Assembly: GCF_001423295.1 (NCBI RefSeq)
Contig: NZ_LMNG01000010.1
Span: 1 to 64,000 of the forward strand
Reading direction: 5' to 3'
Source of the DNA: Methylobacterium sp. Leaf112
GTDB lineage: Bacteria > Pseudomonadota > Alphaproteobacteria > Rhizobiales > Beijerinckiaceae
DNA: 64,000 nucleotides
Within the stretch, counting starts at the first letter, position 1, and every line of letters begins with the position of its first letter. The notes beneath the pieces were generated by a model. It saw only the letters and a program-made list of their open reading frames with translations, searched no databases and had not been told where the DNA came from. Both the position numbers and the translations under genes were made by a program. Below are positions 1 to 7,626 of this stretch, piece by piece.

Positions 1-261
1 GCGCCTGTCACCCTCCCGGATCTGGCCTTCCGGCTACCCATGGCCGCCACCATGCAGTAGCCTTCCAATTGGCTCGGTCCAAAATACCGGTCAGGTCACG
101 GAGCACCCGACCTCATTATTCGCGGTGGGGACGGAAAGTCCGGCATCTTCGGAGCAGCATTCCCAGGCGGCGGAGGCGGATACTTCAGCGCTTCCGCCTC
201 GCCTACCGGTTCGGGCGCTGGCGGCGTTGCGGTACTCGAGTTCTGGAGCGGCAAGCCATGA
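1..261 (+). pseudogene. 3' end of a glycine-rich phage tail protein, split by an in-frame stop
   Basis: The frame starting at base 1 is open on the left edge, hits TAG at 58-60, then stays open to TGA at 259-261. The part after the TAG reads like the end of a glycine-rich tail fibre or tail-tip protein (IIRGGDGKSGIFGAAFPGGG, then GAGGVAVLEFW). That type of glycine-rich repeat closed by a short hydrophobic strand is common in phage tail proteins. There is no ATG, GTG or TTG at the head of the second part, so it is unlikely to be an independent gene. Either the gene was inactivated by an amber mutation, or the short upstream piece belongs to a different gene whose stop sits here. Only the last part is visible. 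Confidence 0.5.
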
Positions 262-274
262 TGCGCTGCGGACA

Positions 275-1147
275 TCAAGTGATACCCATAGCATAGAATA
301 TGTCAGGAGACCATTGAACCGGAACGTTTGGCTTTAGAAGTTGATTGAAGTAGTCATCTAGACCCTGCTTAATTTTTGGGGAAACAATTGCTTCATCACC
401 AATCCAATATCCTAAAATATTCAAAAACTTTACTTTTCGATCGGGACCTATCGTTCCCTCAAATTGGATGCGCGGCCTTCTTGGCATATGTTCGATTTCA
501 AGACTCTCGAAAGACATTCCTTTTTCTAGTAATAATGACCACTGATTTATCAAGTGCACGCAGTGCCCTCGTATATCTTGCATCTTCAACAGATCGAAAT
601 GATCACGGGTCGATGCGTCGAAGCGATCTCGAATCTTTTTGGCAGGAACGCCGCCATATATTGATCGGGGCTCGCAATCCGAGGTTACCACTGCGCCAGC
701 GGCCACAAGCGTGCCGTCTCCAATTATAGTCCCTCCCAGAACAACCGAAGAAGTCGACAGGATTACATTGTTTCCAATTTCTGATCCTGGGCCATTCGGA
801 GCATATGCCTTACGCTCGTCTTCTGACAAAAACAGAGCATACACATCTCCCAAGCTGCCAAATGTAATGTTACTTGACCTATTATTCGAATGCTCTCCGG
901 AAACCACAATCTGAGCATCGGTCGCAGCTTCGCAAAATGCACCGCACTTGAATATCTGCGCCGTGATCGGCCGTCCAATTACTGTAAGTCGATTTACAAT
1001 CGGCGTCGAGAATCGGCCGATGTTGATCGTATGCATGTTATCTATCGTGATACTGATTTCATACTGCTTGAAAAGATCAGTAGATTTCAGAGGATCCTCT
1101 GGAAACTGCATTCTATACAATGCGTTTGGGTCGAGTTTATTTGCCAT
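275..1147 (-). CDS. Hexapeptide-repeat (left-handed beta-helix) acyltransferase, probable surface-glycan modification
   Basis: The 290-residue protein carries the isoleucine-rich hexapeptide pattern of LbetaH acyltransferases. A stretch around GSEIGNNVILSTSSVVLGG is followed by TIIGDGTLVAAGAVVTSD and the cap GGVPAKKIRDRF, the end seen in CatB/WbbJ/serine O-acetyltransferase-like enzymes. Such enzymes move an acetyl or similar group from acyl-CoA to a sugar, antibiotic or amino acid. I chose the ATG at 1147 because AGGA lies about 10 bases upstream; the frame also opens upstream at 1198 and 1285. The gene is clearly more AT-rich than its neighbours and runs against the tail genes, so it looks like cargo acquired by the phage. 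A capsule or O-antigen acyltransferase role is inference from context and from the nearby glycosyltransferase. Confidence 0.72.
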   Translation of the reverse strand: MANKLDPNALYRMQFPEDPLKSTDLFKQYEISITIDNMHTINIGRFSTPIVNRLTVIGRPITAQIFKCGAFCEAATDAQIVVSGEHSNNRSSNITFGSLGDVYALFLSEDERKAYAPNGPGSEIGNNVILSTSSVVLGGTIIGDGTLVAAGAVVTSDCEPRSIYGGVPAKKIRDRFDASTRDHFDLLKMQDIRGHCVHLINQWSLLLEKGMSFESLEIEHMPRRPRIQFEGTIGPDRKVKFLNILGYWIGDEAIVSPKIKQGLDDYFNQLLKPNVPVQWSPDIFYAMGIT

Positions 1148-1287
1148 TTCACTTTTCCTAACGGCAGCTTCCAGCTCGAAGCGATGCGGCTTTGGCATAG
1201 ATTCGAGCGTCAACAAATCGCACTGATCGACCGAGTCCGGGCGAGGACGAGGCTTAGCAGCCGTGCCGTTTCCGCTGAAAGGCAACC

Positions 1288-1875
1288 ATGAACTACCGCC
1301 TCCTCACCCTCTCCACCCAGACACCCCTAGAGTCTGCCGGCCCGCTCCCGGCATGGCTTGTGGCCGCTAACCCGTCCGAGGATCAGATCGCCGACCTCGG
1401 CTGGTCCGGGCGCACGGGGCAGGGCTACTGGCCCGTCATCGTCGCGGACGATCCCCCGTTCGATCCCGACACCCACCGCCTCTCCGATCCCATCGAGGGC
1501 AAGCCCGACGCCAAGACCAAGACCATTCCGGCGGTGCGGGAGGTGGTGGCGCTGACGGCGGAGGAGATTGCGGCGCGTAATCCGATCCCCGACAACCCGA
1601 CGCTCGGCGACTGGCGCGTGGCGCTGGTGCTCTGGGGCCGGCTCGGCGATGTGCTCACCCGGATCAAGGCCCTGGTGGACGCCGGCAACCCACTCGGCGT
1701 CGTGGCCCAGGAGCGCGTCGAGTACAGCAACAACGTCCTCCTGGCGCAGCTTCTCCAGCTGAAGGACGTGTTCGGTTTCACCGAGGCCGACGTGATCGAG
1801 AGCCTGTGGCGCGCCGACCGGGTGTCGAAGGGCGACCTGTCGGGCGTCTGGCCGCTGCCGGAGGCCGCCGCGTAG
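1288..1875 (+). CDS. Phage tail-fibre-associated protein, hypothetical
   Basis: The 195-residue protein has no family that I can name with certainty. Its layout resembles proteins next to phage tail fibres: a short N-terminal strand region (MNYRLLTLSTQTP), a stretch with WSGRTGQGYWPVI, then a helical C-terminal half (GDWRVALVLWGRLGDVLTRI onwards). Tail-fibre assembly or DUF4376-like proteins often have this kind of small-domain plus helical tail structure. It is high-GC like the tail genes downstream and unlike the acyltransferase upstream. It is separated from the other forward tail genes by the reverse-strand glycosyltransferase, so it may belong with the tail gene that ends at 261. Confidence 0.6.
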   Translation: MNYRLLTLSTQTPLESAGPLPAWLVAANPSEDQIADLGWSGRTGQGYWPVIVADDPPFDPDTHRLSDPIEGKPDAKTKTIPAVREVVALTAEEIAARNPIPDNPTLGDWRVALVLWGRLGDVLTRIKALVDAGNPLGVVAQERVEYSNNVLLAQLLQLKDVFGFTEADVIESLWRADRVSKGDLSGVWPLPEAAA

Positions 1876-1892
1876 CGTTGCACCAGAGGCGG

Positions 1893-2657
1893 CTAGGGCA
1901 CCGAAGCGTTCGCCACCTCGGATCGCAACAAAGTCTCCTCCTCAGAGGTGCGCCACGGCGCCCGGTAGAGGGTCAGGTCCTCCTTGATCTCCATGTAGGC
2001 GAATTCGTTGGCGGCAAGGCCTTCGGTGTCGCGCAGATCGCCCATGTGGGTCACCCGCAGGTCGCTCTTCAGCAGGAAGAACGCCGGACGCTCTGTCCCC
2101 CAATCCGGTCCGTCGTCCCCGCCGTAGCCCGCGCGGATCAGCCGGAAAGAATGCTCGGCATGCTCGAAGCCGTAGCGCTTGAACCGGGTGTCCATGTAGC
2201 CCACCGCGTCCATCGCCTCGCGCGAGAAGACGCTGCATTGGGCGGTGGCGGCCCGGCTGTAGAATGGATCGGCTGGCGTGCCGGTCCCTTTCTTGAACCA
2301 GAACGAGAACCAATCCCCGGCGAGGTTCGCGTGGCCGTACCGCGCGGCACCCTCGATCCAGTCCCGCTCCCATCCGGCCGAGAGCGGGAAGGTGTCGTCC
2401 TCGAGGATGATGATCGGATCGCAGCCGGCCACGGCGTGAAGCCAGTACAGGGCCCGGTTCTTGTTCCAGGCGACGCCCCGGTTCGCGCCCGCGATGTGGG
2501 GCACGCCCTCGGCGCGCAGCCATTCGACGGTGCCGTCGTTCGATCCGTCATCTGCAACGATCAGCCGGTAGGGCGCCTCGGTGAAGCGGCGGACATGCTC
2601 GACCGTCTCCGCGATCTGCTCGCGCCGATTGAACGTCGTGATCCCGATCCCGAGCAT
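1893..2657 (-). CDS. Family 2 glycosyltransferase
   Basis: The 254-residue protein starts MLGIGITTFNRREQ and has the GT-A features of GT2 enzymes: an N-terminal strand, VADDGSNDGTVEWL, the GANRGVAWNKNRAL segment, and ILEDDTFPL, whose acidic motif would bind metal and nucleotide sugar. The frame stays open upstream to 2714, but ATG 2657 directly precedes the conserved strand. It has no membrane segment, so it would act in the cytoplasm. It lies on the reverse strand between forward tail genes. Phages use such genes to alter the host surface glycan and exclude rivals, or to decorate their own proteins. That role here is inference; the fold assignment is solid. Confidence 0.85.
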   Translation of the reverse strand: MLGIGITTFNRREQIAETVEHVRRFTEAPYRLIVADDGSNDGTVEWLRAEGVPHIAGANRGVAWNKNRALYWLHAVAGCDPIIILEDDTFPLSAGWERDWIEGAARYGHANLAGDWFSFWFKKGTGTPADPFYSRAATAQCSVFSREAMDAVGYMDTRFKRYGFEHAEHSFRLIRAGYGGDDGPDWGTERPAFFLLKSDLRVTHMGDLRDTEGLAANEFAYMEIKEDLTLYRAPWRTSEEETLLRSEVANASVP

Positions 2658-2741
2658 CCTGTCCCCCACCCCCAAGGCGAGGATCTGTATGATGAGCCGA
2701 AGCGCCATTGGCAAAGCCGCGCCGGCCGCCGGGGGGCGCGC

Positions 2742-3275
2742 ATGAACGCCACCGCCGTCATCGACACCGCCGATATTCTCCTGGCTCAGCCCATCACGGT
2801 TGCGCCCGGGGAGACCATCGACTTCTCCGGCACGGCCCTGACCGTCGACTTCGCCTCAATACGGGGCGGGGCGGTGGTCATGTCGGCCTCAACGGCAGAT
2901 GGCACGCTGGCTTTCGTCGGTGGGGCCGCACCGTACTTCCGCATCGACCTGCGCGTGGCGGACCGGACGTGGCGCATCGCCCGGCCGACATCGGTGCGTG
3001 GCGATATCTTGCGCCGGCCAGATCCGATGAACCCGGCGCAGGTCGAATGGCTCGGCCGCATCGAGTTGCGGGTGCTGCCCGGGTCGATCTCGGACGCGAT
3101 CATCCTCCCGGCTCAATCACCCGTCCTCATCGACGCCCAGCCCTATGATGGCCGGATCGTCACCGCGCCGATGGTGATGGGTCCGCAGGGCGCGCCGGCC
3201 TATCCAGCGTACGATCCGATCCTCGACGAGGGAAAGACGCTGCGCATCGTCGCTGGCGTCCCGACATGGGTTTGA
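2742..3275 (+). CDS. Phage structural protein, hypothetical (tail/baseplate region)
   Basis: The 177-residue protein starts at ATG 2742 (MNATAVIDTADILLAQPITV). Its beta-rich composition, with repeated short hydrophobic strands (ETIDFSGTALTVDF, GGAVVMSASTADGTLAFVGG), fits a small tail or baseplate component, but I recognise no named family. It leads a close-packed forward set: its stop overlaps the next start by 10 bases and the genes after that overlap by 4 or 1. It ends in a short strand, KTLRIVAGVPTWV. The gap between it and the divergent glycosyltransferase (2658-2741) probably holds a promoter, though I cannot pick out a clear -35/-10 pair. Confidence 0.6.
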   Translation: MNATAVIDTADILLAQPITVAPGETIDFSGTALTVDFASIRGGAVVMSASTADGTLAFVGGAAPYFRIDLRVADRTWRIARPTSVRGDILRRPDPMNPAQVEWLGRIELRVLPGSISDAIILPAQSPVLIDAQPYDGRIVTAPMVMGPQGAPAYPAYDPILDEGKTLRIVAGVPTWV

Positions 3276-3805
3276 CGGTGGTCACTCCGCTCGCCTTTCC
3301 CCCGCAGGGCCGGCCCGGCGCGCCTGGCGTCCAGACCGGTTTCGGCCAGGTCACCTACACCGACCGCACTATCGGGGTGGAGGACACGTTCCTGCCGGGC
3401 GTCCGCCAGCAGCTCATGTTCGCCCCCGGCGCGCTCCAGACCCAGGACCTGCTGAACCCGCCCTTCGCCGGTCACCACTTCTTCGTCGACAACCGCATCG
3501 TGCCCCGCGCCATGGGCGACCTCTACGACATGCGCGTGAACCTCTTGGTGACGGCGGATCAGGCCGGCGCGCAGCTGCGGCTGGACATCGACACGGGCTC
3601 CACCCTCGGGCCCCTCCAGTCCGACACCACCAGCCTGTTCGCCGGGGCCGGCATCACCGAGCGCGCCACGTTCTCGTTCAGCGTCCAGGTGCTGGCGACC
3701 TTCCTCGCCAACGGCGCGGTGTTCTTCCTCCAGGCCACCAAGCCCGTGACCGTCATCAGCGAGACGCTCTTGTTGATGCCGAAAAGCACCCAGCCGGGAC
3801 CATGA
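3266..3805 (+). CDS. Phage structural protein, hypothetical
   Basis: The 179-residue protein overlaps the gene before it by 10 bases and the gene after it by 4 (ATGA). It is beta-rich (GPLQSDTTSLFAGAGITERA, RATFSFSVQVLATFLANG) and has a glycine/proline-rich head (FPPQGRPGAPGVQTGFGQ). The sequence is compatible with a jelly-roll-like tail appendage protein, but no family is certain. The overlaps with both neighbours suggest translational coupling and a shared virion role. Confidence 0.6.
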   Translation: MGLTVVTPLAFPPQGRPGAPGVQTGFGQVTYTDRTIGVEDTFLPGVRQQLMFAPGALQTQDLLNPPFAGHHFFVDNRIVPRAMGDLYDMRVNLLVTADQAGAQLRLDIDTGSTLGPLQSDTTSLFAGAGITERATFSFSVQVLATFLANGAVFFLQATKPVTVISETLLLMPKSTQPGP

Positions 3806-4281
3806 CCATGATCGCCGTCTGGTACGACCCCGACTGCGACGAGATCTGGATCACCGACGAGGACCGGTCCTACGCCCGTCGGTCGCTGGTGTCCTTCATC
3901 GATCCCGCCACGGGCAAGATCGGAATCCGCCTGAAGGAGTGGGTCGGCGCTGACATCGTCATGACGGCCTACACCAACCTGATGGATCGGGCCGGGATCG
4001 GCTTCCTGTCGGCCGTGGAGGCAAAGGCGTACCTTGATGGGGAGTTCGCCAAGCAGCGGACGGGCGGCGACGCCTACACCGTCGGCATCGATATCGCCGC
4101 GCGCGGTCAGACCGTCATCCCGCTCCAGGCACCGCCGGCCCGGCTGTCCAGTGTGCGCCTGGTCGTGAACGGCCTCGAGTACCGCGCGCCGCTGATCGCC
4201 GCCTCCGCCGTCGCGGTGACGTGGCTCAACCCCGATTTCCCCCTGGACCCCGCCGACTGGGTCACCGTCGTCTATTCCTGA
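3802..4281 (+). CDS. Phage protein, hypothetical
   Basis: The 159-residue protein is coupled to the gene before it by an ATGA overlap. The first half (IAVWYDPDCDEIWITDED, then ATGKIGIRLKEWVGADIV) and the second half (VGIDIAARGQTVIPLQAP, RLSSVRLVVNGLEYRAPL) both look like small beta domains. The final segment, FPLDPADWVTVVYS, resembles the ends of repeat units in phage fibre or baseplate proteins. I do not recognise the family. Its place between other structural genes is the main evidence for a virion role. Confidence 0.6.
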   Translation: MTMIAVWYDPDCDEIWITDEDRSYARRSLVSFIDPATGKIGIRLKEWVGADIVMTAYTNLMDRAGIGFLSAVEAKAYLDGEFAKQRTGGDAYTVGIDIAARGQTVIPLQAPPARLSSVRLVVNGLEYRAPLIAASAVAVTWLNPDFPLDPADWVTVVYS

Positions 4282-4290
4282 GGAGCGCCC

Positions 4291-4992
4291 ATGTCCGTCC
4301 AAGCCAAGCAGATCAACAAGCTCCTCCAGGGCTGGGTCGGCGTCCTCGGCCTGTCTTCCGCCGGCGGAACGTCGGACACCATCACCACGGCCCTGACCAC
4401 GGCGCTCAACACGGCCGGCAACGGCGGCGTGTCGGTACCCCTGCAGGTCGGGTCCAACGCGCAGATGGGCGTGAACACGTCCGCTGGCTTCAACACCACG
4501 CCGATCTACCAGGGCGGGTCGAAGGACGTGTACCTCGATGCCGCCGGCCAGGAGGTCTACGGCAAGCTGACGAACAGCGGCTCGACGTGGACCCTGAGCT
4601 ACTTCAGCATCGTGGGCACGACGGAGACCGCCTTCGCGATGCCGGCCTCGGCCTCCATCGACTTCGAGATCCCCTACGTCTTCACCTTCGACGCCCTGCC
4701 CATGACGGCGATCACCTCCCTGGTGAACCGCCACATGGCGCCGGACCCGTCCGCCAACGGCCAGCGCTTCCAGCCCGACGCCCTGACGGTGACGGCCACC
4801 AACACCCTGTCGGCGCTCAGCCGGGCCTATGCCGGCCCTTACGCGGCGCTCATCGTGAACGGGGTGACCTACACCAACTTCGGCGCTTCGCCGCCCTTCA
4901 GCGTGTCCGGCACGGCGGTGACGTGGAACGCAGCCAACGCCGGGTTCGCGCTCGCGACCACGGACGAGGTCAAGGCGATCTACGGGTACTGA
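4291..4992 (+). CDS. Phage tail/baseplate-type structural protein, hypothetical
   Basis: The 233-residue protein follows a short gap containing GAGGAG upstream of ATG 4291. The N-terminus (SVQAKQINKLLQGWVGVLGL) looks helical; the rest is threonine/serine/alanine-rich and beta-rich (NTAGNGGVSVPLQVGSN, ATWNAANAG-type repeats). Low-complexity Thr/Ala segments of this type are common in tail fibres and tail tubes. I name no family. It sits in the middle of the five-gene structural set from 2742 to 5326. Confidence 0.6.
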   Translation: MSVQAKQINKLLQGWVGVLGLSSAGGTSDTITTALTTALNTAGNGGVSVPLQVGSNAQMGVNTSAGFNTTPIYQGGSKDVYLDAAGQEVYGKLTNSGSTWTLSYFSIVGTTETAFAMPASASIDFEIPYVFTFDALPMTAITSLVNRHMAPDPSANGQRFQPDALTVTATNTLSALSRAYAGPYAALIVNGVTYTNFGASPPFSVSGTAVTWNAANAGFALATTDEVKAIYGY

Positions 4993-4996
4993 GGCG

Positions 4997-5326
4997 ATGC
5001 CCAAGCCGCAGAAGAAGCAGCTCGGCGGCCTCTGGGCCAAGGCCGCCGCCATCCCCACCGGCGGCACGGTCTCCGTCACCATCCCGGCCGGTATCTTCGC
5101 GGCTCTGCCGGTGATCGCCCATTCGATCCAGAGCGCGGGCACCCGAGACTACGTCCTGCGGATCTCCGGCCTCACCCTCAACGCCGACAAGACCATCACC
5201 CTCACGGGCGTCGTTCGGCAATCACGGATGCTCCCCGGAACGCTGCTGGTGTCCGGAGGGAATGAGACCTTCGAGACGCTGGCGAGCGCCGTGACGCTGC
5301 ATCTGGTGGCGATGGAGAGCGATTGA
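4997..5326 (+). CDS. Small phage protein, hypothetical
   Basis: The 109-residue protein starts four bases after the gene before it. A basic start (MPKPQKKQLGGLWAKAAAI) is followed by an all-beta-looking body (GGTVSVTIPAGIFAALPVIA, SGLTLNADKTITLTGVVRQS). It could be a small tail accessory or decoration protein, but the family is unknown. Its stop shares one base with the start of the 37-residue frame that follows (TGATG). Confidence 0.55.
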   Translation: MPKPQKKQLGGLWAKAAAIPTGGTVSVTIPAGIFAALPVIAHSIQSAGTRDYVLRISGLTLNADKTITLTGVVRQSRMLPGTLLVSGGNETFETLASAVTLHLVAMESD

Positions 5327-5439
5327 TGCCCTTCGCCATGACCGAAACCGAGCGCGCCTACTGCACCCTCTGCTGGACCGTCTGGATGGCGGGGGTGGAG
5401 CTTTGGTTCGAGCGGTGCGGGCTGGCCCCGAGGCCGTAG
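5326..5439 (+). CDS. Very small phage protein (37 residues)
   Basis: A TGATG junction couples this frame to the gene before it. It encodes 37 residues beginning MPFAMTETERAYCTLCWTVW with a tryptophan-rich amphipathic middle (WTVWMAGVELWFERCG), so it might sit at the membrane. The codon choice is the same high-GC style as the gene upstream. No family is recognised. The coupling is the best evidence that it is translated. Confidence 0.4.
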   Translation: MPFAMTETERAYCTLCWTVWMAGVELWFERCGLAPRP

Positions 5440-5588
5440 CCTCTCGCGGACCGAACACAACCGGCGTTGCGTATCAGAAACGGGACTTCGCTTAACACAA
5501 GCGCCCGGGCGCCCCCCTTCTTTGCACTTTCTGCACAGAACCCCGCGCCGGCCGGGCAACGCCGCGCGTCCCCCTGGAGACGACCACC

Positions 5589-6287
5589 ATGACAATCGCT
5601 GAGATTCAGCGTGCTCTCTTGGCGCGCGGGTATGACCTCGGGCCGGCGGGCGCCGACGGCGATGCCGGGCCCCGCACCATCGCGGCGGTGCAGGCCTTCC
5701 AGCGCGCCGCCGGCCTCGTTGCGGACGGCATCGCTGGACCCCTGACGCTGAATGCGCTTGGCACGGTCGACACCTCCGAGAAGCGGGCCGAGCCGGATCA
5801 GCCCGGGTGGCTCGTCCTGGCGGCGGCCGAGATCGGCGTGAAGGAAGGGCCAGGCGCCGCGAACAATCCGCGCGTGGTGCAGCTGTTCGCCGATGCCGGG
5901 TTCGCCGGGATCAAGCAGGACTCGGTCGCATGGTGCGCGGCAGCTGTCGGCGCCATGCTGAAGCGGGCCGGGCACAAGCCGTCGGGCAGCCTCGCCGCGC
6001 GCTCCTACGAGGCGTGGGGCGTTGGCTTGAAGGATCCGGTCCTGGGCTGCGTCGCCACCAAGCGACGGGGCAACTCGACATGGCAGGGCCACGTCGGCTT
6101 CGTCGTCGGCGCCAGCAAGGATCAGATCTTCCTGCTGGGCGGCAACCAGGGCGACGCCTGGTCGGTGGCGGCCTTCAAGCGGTCCGAGTTCACGTCGTTC
6201 CGCTGGCCGTCCGACGTGCCGATCCCGACGGCCTCGAAGCTGCCGACCACCGTGGCGGGGGCGCGCTCCGGCGTGAGTGAAGCCTGA
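5589..6287 (+). CDS. Endolysin: peptidoglycan-binding domain plus CHAP/NlpC-type amidase (TIGR02594-like)
   Basis: The 232-residue lysin has two parts. Residues 1-58 are a PG_binding_1 repeat (IQRALLARGYDLGPAGADGD, then FQRAAGLVADGIAGPLTLNA). Residues 72-210 are a cysteine-peptidase-like catalytic domain of the TIGR02594 type: Cys116 in SVAWCAAAVG, His168 in WQGHVGFVVG and Asn186 in FLLGGNQGD are the likely catalytic triad. It would cut host peptidoglycan at the end of the lytic cycle. It has no signal peptide, so it would depend on the holin just downstream. It stands at the head of the lysis cassette, after a 149-base gap from the tail genes. Confidence 0.85.
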   Translation: MTIAEIQRALLARGYDLGPAGADGDAGPRTIAAVQAFQRAAGLVADGIAGPLTLNALGTVDTSEKRAEPDQPGWLVLAAAEIGVKEGPGAANNPRVVQLFADAGFAGIKQDSVAWCAAAVGAMLKRAGHKPSGSLAARSYEAWGVGLKDPVLGCVATKRRGNSTWQGHVGFVVGASKDQIFLLGGNQGDAWSVAAFKRSEFTSFRWPSDVPIPTASKLPTTVAGARSGVSEA

Positions 6288-6442
6288 TGCCCCAGGATCG
6301 CCCCGTCTTTCCGGCCGCGCCCCGCCGCACCGCCGATCCGCTTCCGCCCCCGAAGCCGCTCGACCCGCCGCGCTATCCCGAGAACCCGTCGCCATGGGCG
6401 CGGCTCGGCCAGTGGCTGTTCGACCGTCTCACCCGGCGCTGA
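6287..6442 (+). CDS. Small proline-rich phage protein (51 residues)
   Basis: The frame starts on the last base of the endolysin stop (TGATG) and encodes 51 residues. The first two thirds are proline/arginine-rich (PAAPRRTADPLPPPKPLDPP) and the end is an amphipathic helix (WARLGQWLFDRLTRR). Nothing identifies a function. The overlap with the endolysin argues that it is translated and belongs to the lysis cassette. Confidence 0.45.
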   Translation: MPQDRPVFPAAPRRTADPLPPPKPLDPPRYPENPSPWARLGQWLFDRLTRR

Positions 6443-6551
6443 AGTCCCCAGTCAACGCCTGAAGGCCCTTACTCAACGCCTTCGGCTTCTCAATGGCCCC
6501 TTCCCGAGCCGGCCGGGTCCGCCGCGCAACCCCCACATCGAAAGCACGACC

Positions 6552-6821
6552 ATGAACAGCGAACAGCTGACCTCCCTGCTGCGCACCGTCCTTCAGGTCG
6601 GCGGCGCCTTCATCGTCGGCCGGGGCTGGGTCGATGACGCCACCGTTGCCACCGTCGGCGGCGCCTTGGTGACGCTCATCGTCACCGGCTGGAGCCTCTA
6701 CACCCGCCGCTCGGCCGGCCTCGTCGCATCTGCCGCCGCCGTGCCGTCGGTGCAGAGCATCACCGCTTCGCCGCGCATCGTCGATGCCGTGGCGAGCGAC
6801 AAGGTCCAGACGGCCCACTGA
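6552..6821 (+). CDS. Putative phage holin (Pam3-gp28-like)
   Basis: The 89-residue protein starts MNSEQLTSLLRTVLQVGGAF and has two short hydrophobic stretches, about residues 12-24 and 30-50 (TVATVGGALVTLIVTGWSLY). Its layout matches the Pam3-gp28 family of putative holins as I know it: a short N-terminal amphipathic helix, GGAxIVGRGW, and GGALVTLI. Holins form timed pores that let the endolysin out. Its place after the endolysin and before two spanin-like genes supports the call. Confidence 0.7.
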   Translation: MNSEQLTSLLRTVLQVGGAFIVGRGWVDDATVATVGGALVTLIVTGWSLYTRRSAGLVASAAAVPSVQSITASPRIVDAVASDKVQTAH

Positions 6822-7042
6822 TGTCGTTCTGGGTCAGCACCGGGCTCAGCTTCCTCGTCAAGCTGATCACCGAGTACCTGGCCAACCGTCGAGCCGAGGA
6901 CGCCCTGCGCGACCTCGGCGCGGCGACGCAGGCCAACGCTTCGCGCGTCGAGGCCGAGCGCCAGGAAGCCATCGCCCGGCGCGCGGGAGAGGCCGCCGCC
7001 GACGAGCCCGACGACCCTCGCGATCTCCGGAGAGACCCATGA
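6821..7042 (+). CDS. Small membrane protein with coiled-coil tail, possible inner spanin
   Basis: The 73-residue protein starts on the last base of the holin stop. A hydrophobic N-terminal segment (MSFWVSTGLSFLVKLITEYL) is followed by a charged helical stretch (ATQANASRVEAERQEAIARR). One N-terminal anchor plus a coiled coil is the design of inner-membrane spanins (Rz). It overlaps the next small gene by four bases, and that gene has a cysteine near its N-terminus, as outer spanins do. The spanin call is inference from layout; it is shorter than typical Rz. Confidence 0.5.
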   Translation: MSFWVSTGLSFLVKLITEYLANRRAEDALRDLGAATQANASRVEAERQEAIARRAGEAAADEPDDPRDLRRDP

Positions 7043-7230
7043 CCTTCACCTGCGCCGCCGCTGGGTTCTTCGTGTTCGCCTGCACCGCGCCTGATCCGGC
7101 GCCGGCCGCCGCCCGGTTCTGCGAGACCGCCGCCCTGGTCCGGTACTCGGCTCAGGACTCGCCCGGAACACGGCGCCAGCTGCGGATCGCCAATGCGAAG
7201 TTCCGGGCGGTGTGCCCGGATCAGAAGTAG
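7039..7230 (+). CDS. Small cysteine-containing exported protein, possible outer spanin lipoprotein
   Basis: The 63-residue frame overlaps the possible inner spanin by ATGA. It starts MTFTCAAAGFFVFACTAPDP: a short hydrophobic core with a cysteine at residue 15, then proline/alanine. FVFAC is a weak lipobox (Phe at -2 is unusual). The rest has two more cysteines (RFCETAALVRYSAQDS and FRAVCPDQK). The position and the Rz/Rz1-like overlap suggest an outer spanin, but a periplasmic protein with a disulphide is equally possible. Confidence 0.45.
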   Translation: MTFTCAAAGFFVFACTAPDPAPAAARFCETAALVRYSAQDSPGTRRQLRIANAKFRAVCPDQK

Positions 7231-7287
7231 CGGCCGCCGCGCGCGGGGCGCGCTTCAGTGACTGCCCACCATCGAAGGAGGCCCGGC

Positions 7288-7626
7288 ATGTCCAGCGCCG
7301 CCTTACCCTGGCCGTCGAATTCCGGAGAGGACATGGCCCCTTTGCCCGACGAAAACGCCGATTCACCACTGCTGTCAGGTCAAGGCGACCTGAAGAGTGA
7401 CGTGCGCCTGCTCGCTTACCAAGTCGCCCTTCTGGATAAGAAGCTCGACCGCTTCTTCGACGAGGTGAAGAACAATTACGCCACCAAGACCGAGGTCGAG
7501 AACCTCAAGGGAGACGTGAAAAAGGTCAACGACAACATCAGCTGGCTCGTGAAGATCATCCTCGGGGCCGTCGTCGCCGCGCTGCTCGGCCTCGTCCTCG
7601 TGAAAGGTGGGATGGTCCCGCAATGA
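7288..7626 (+). CDS. XhlA-like (hemolysin XhlA) phage protein
   Basis: I chose ATG 7288 because GGAGG lies seven bases upstream; GTG 7258 and ATG 7333 are also in frame. The 112-residue product has a variable head, a coiled-coil middle (YQVALLDKKLDRFFDEVKNN, then EVENLKGDVKKVNDNISW) and one C-terminal membrane span (LVKIILGAVVAALLGLVLVK). This is the layout of XhlA proteins, which sit at the membrane with phage lysis proteins. It ends by overlapping the next gene (ATGA). Confidence 0.65.
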   Translation: MSSAALPWPSNSGEDMAPLPDENADSPLLSGQGDLKSDVRLLAYQVALLDKKLDRFFDEVKNNYATKTEVENLKGDVKKVNDNISWLVKIILGAVVAALLGLVLVKGGMVPQ

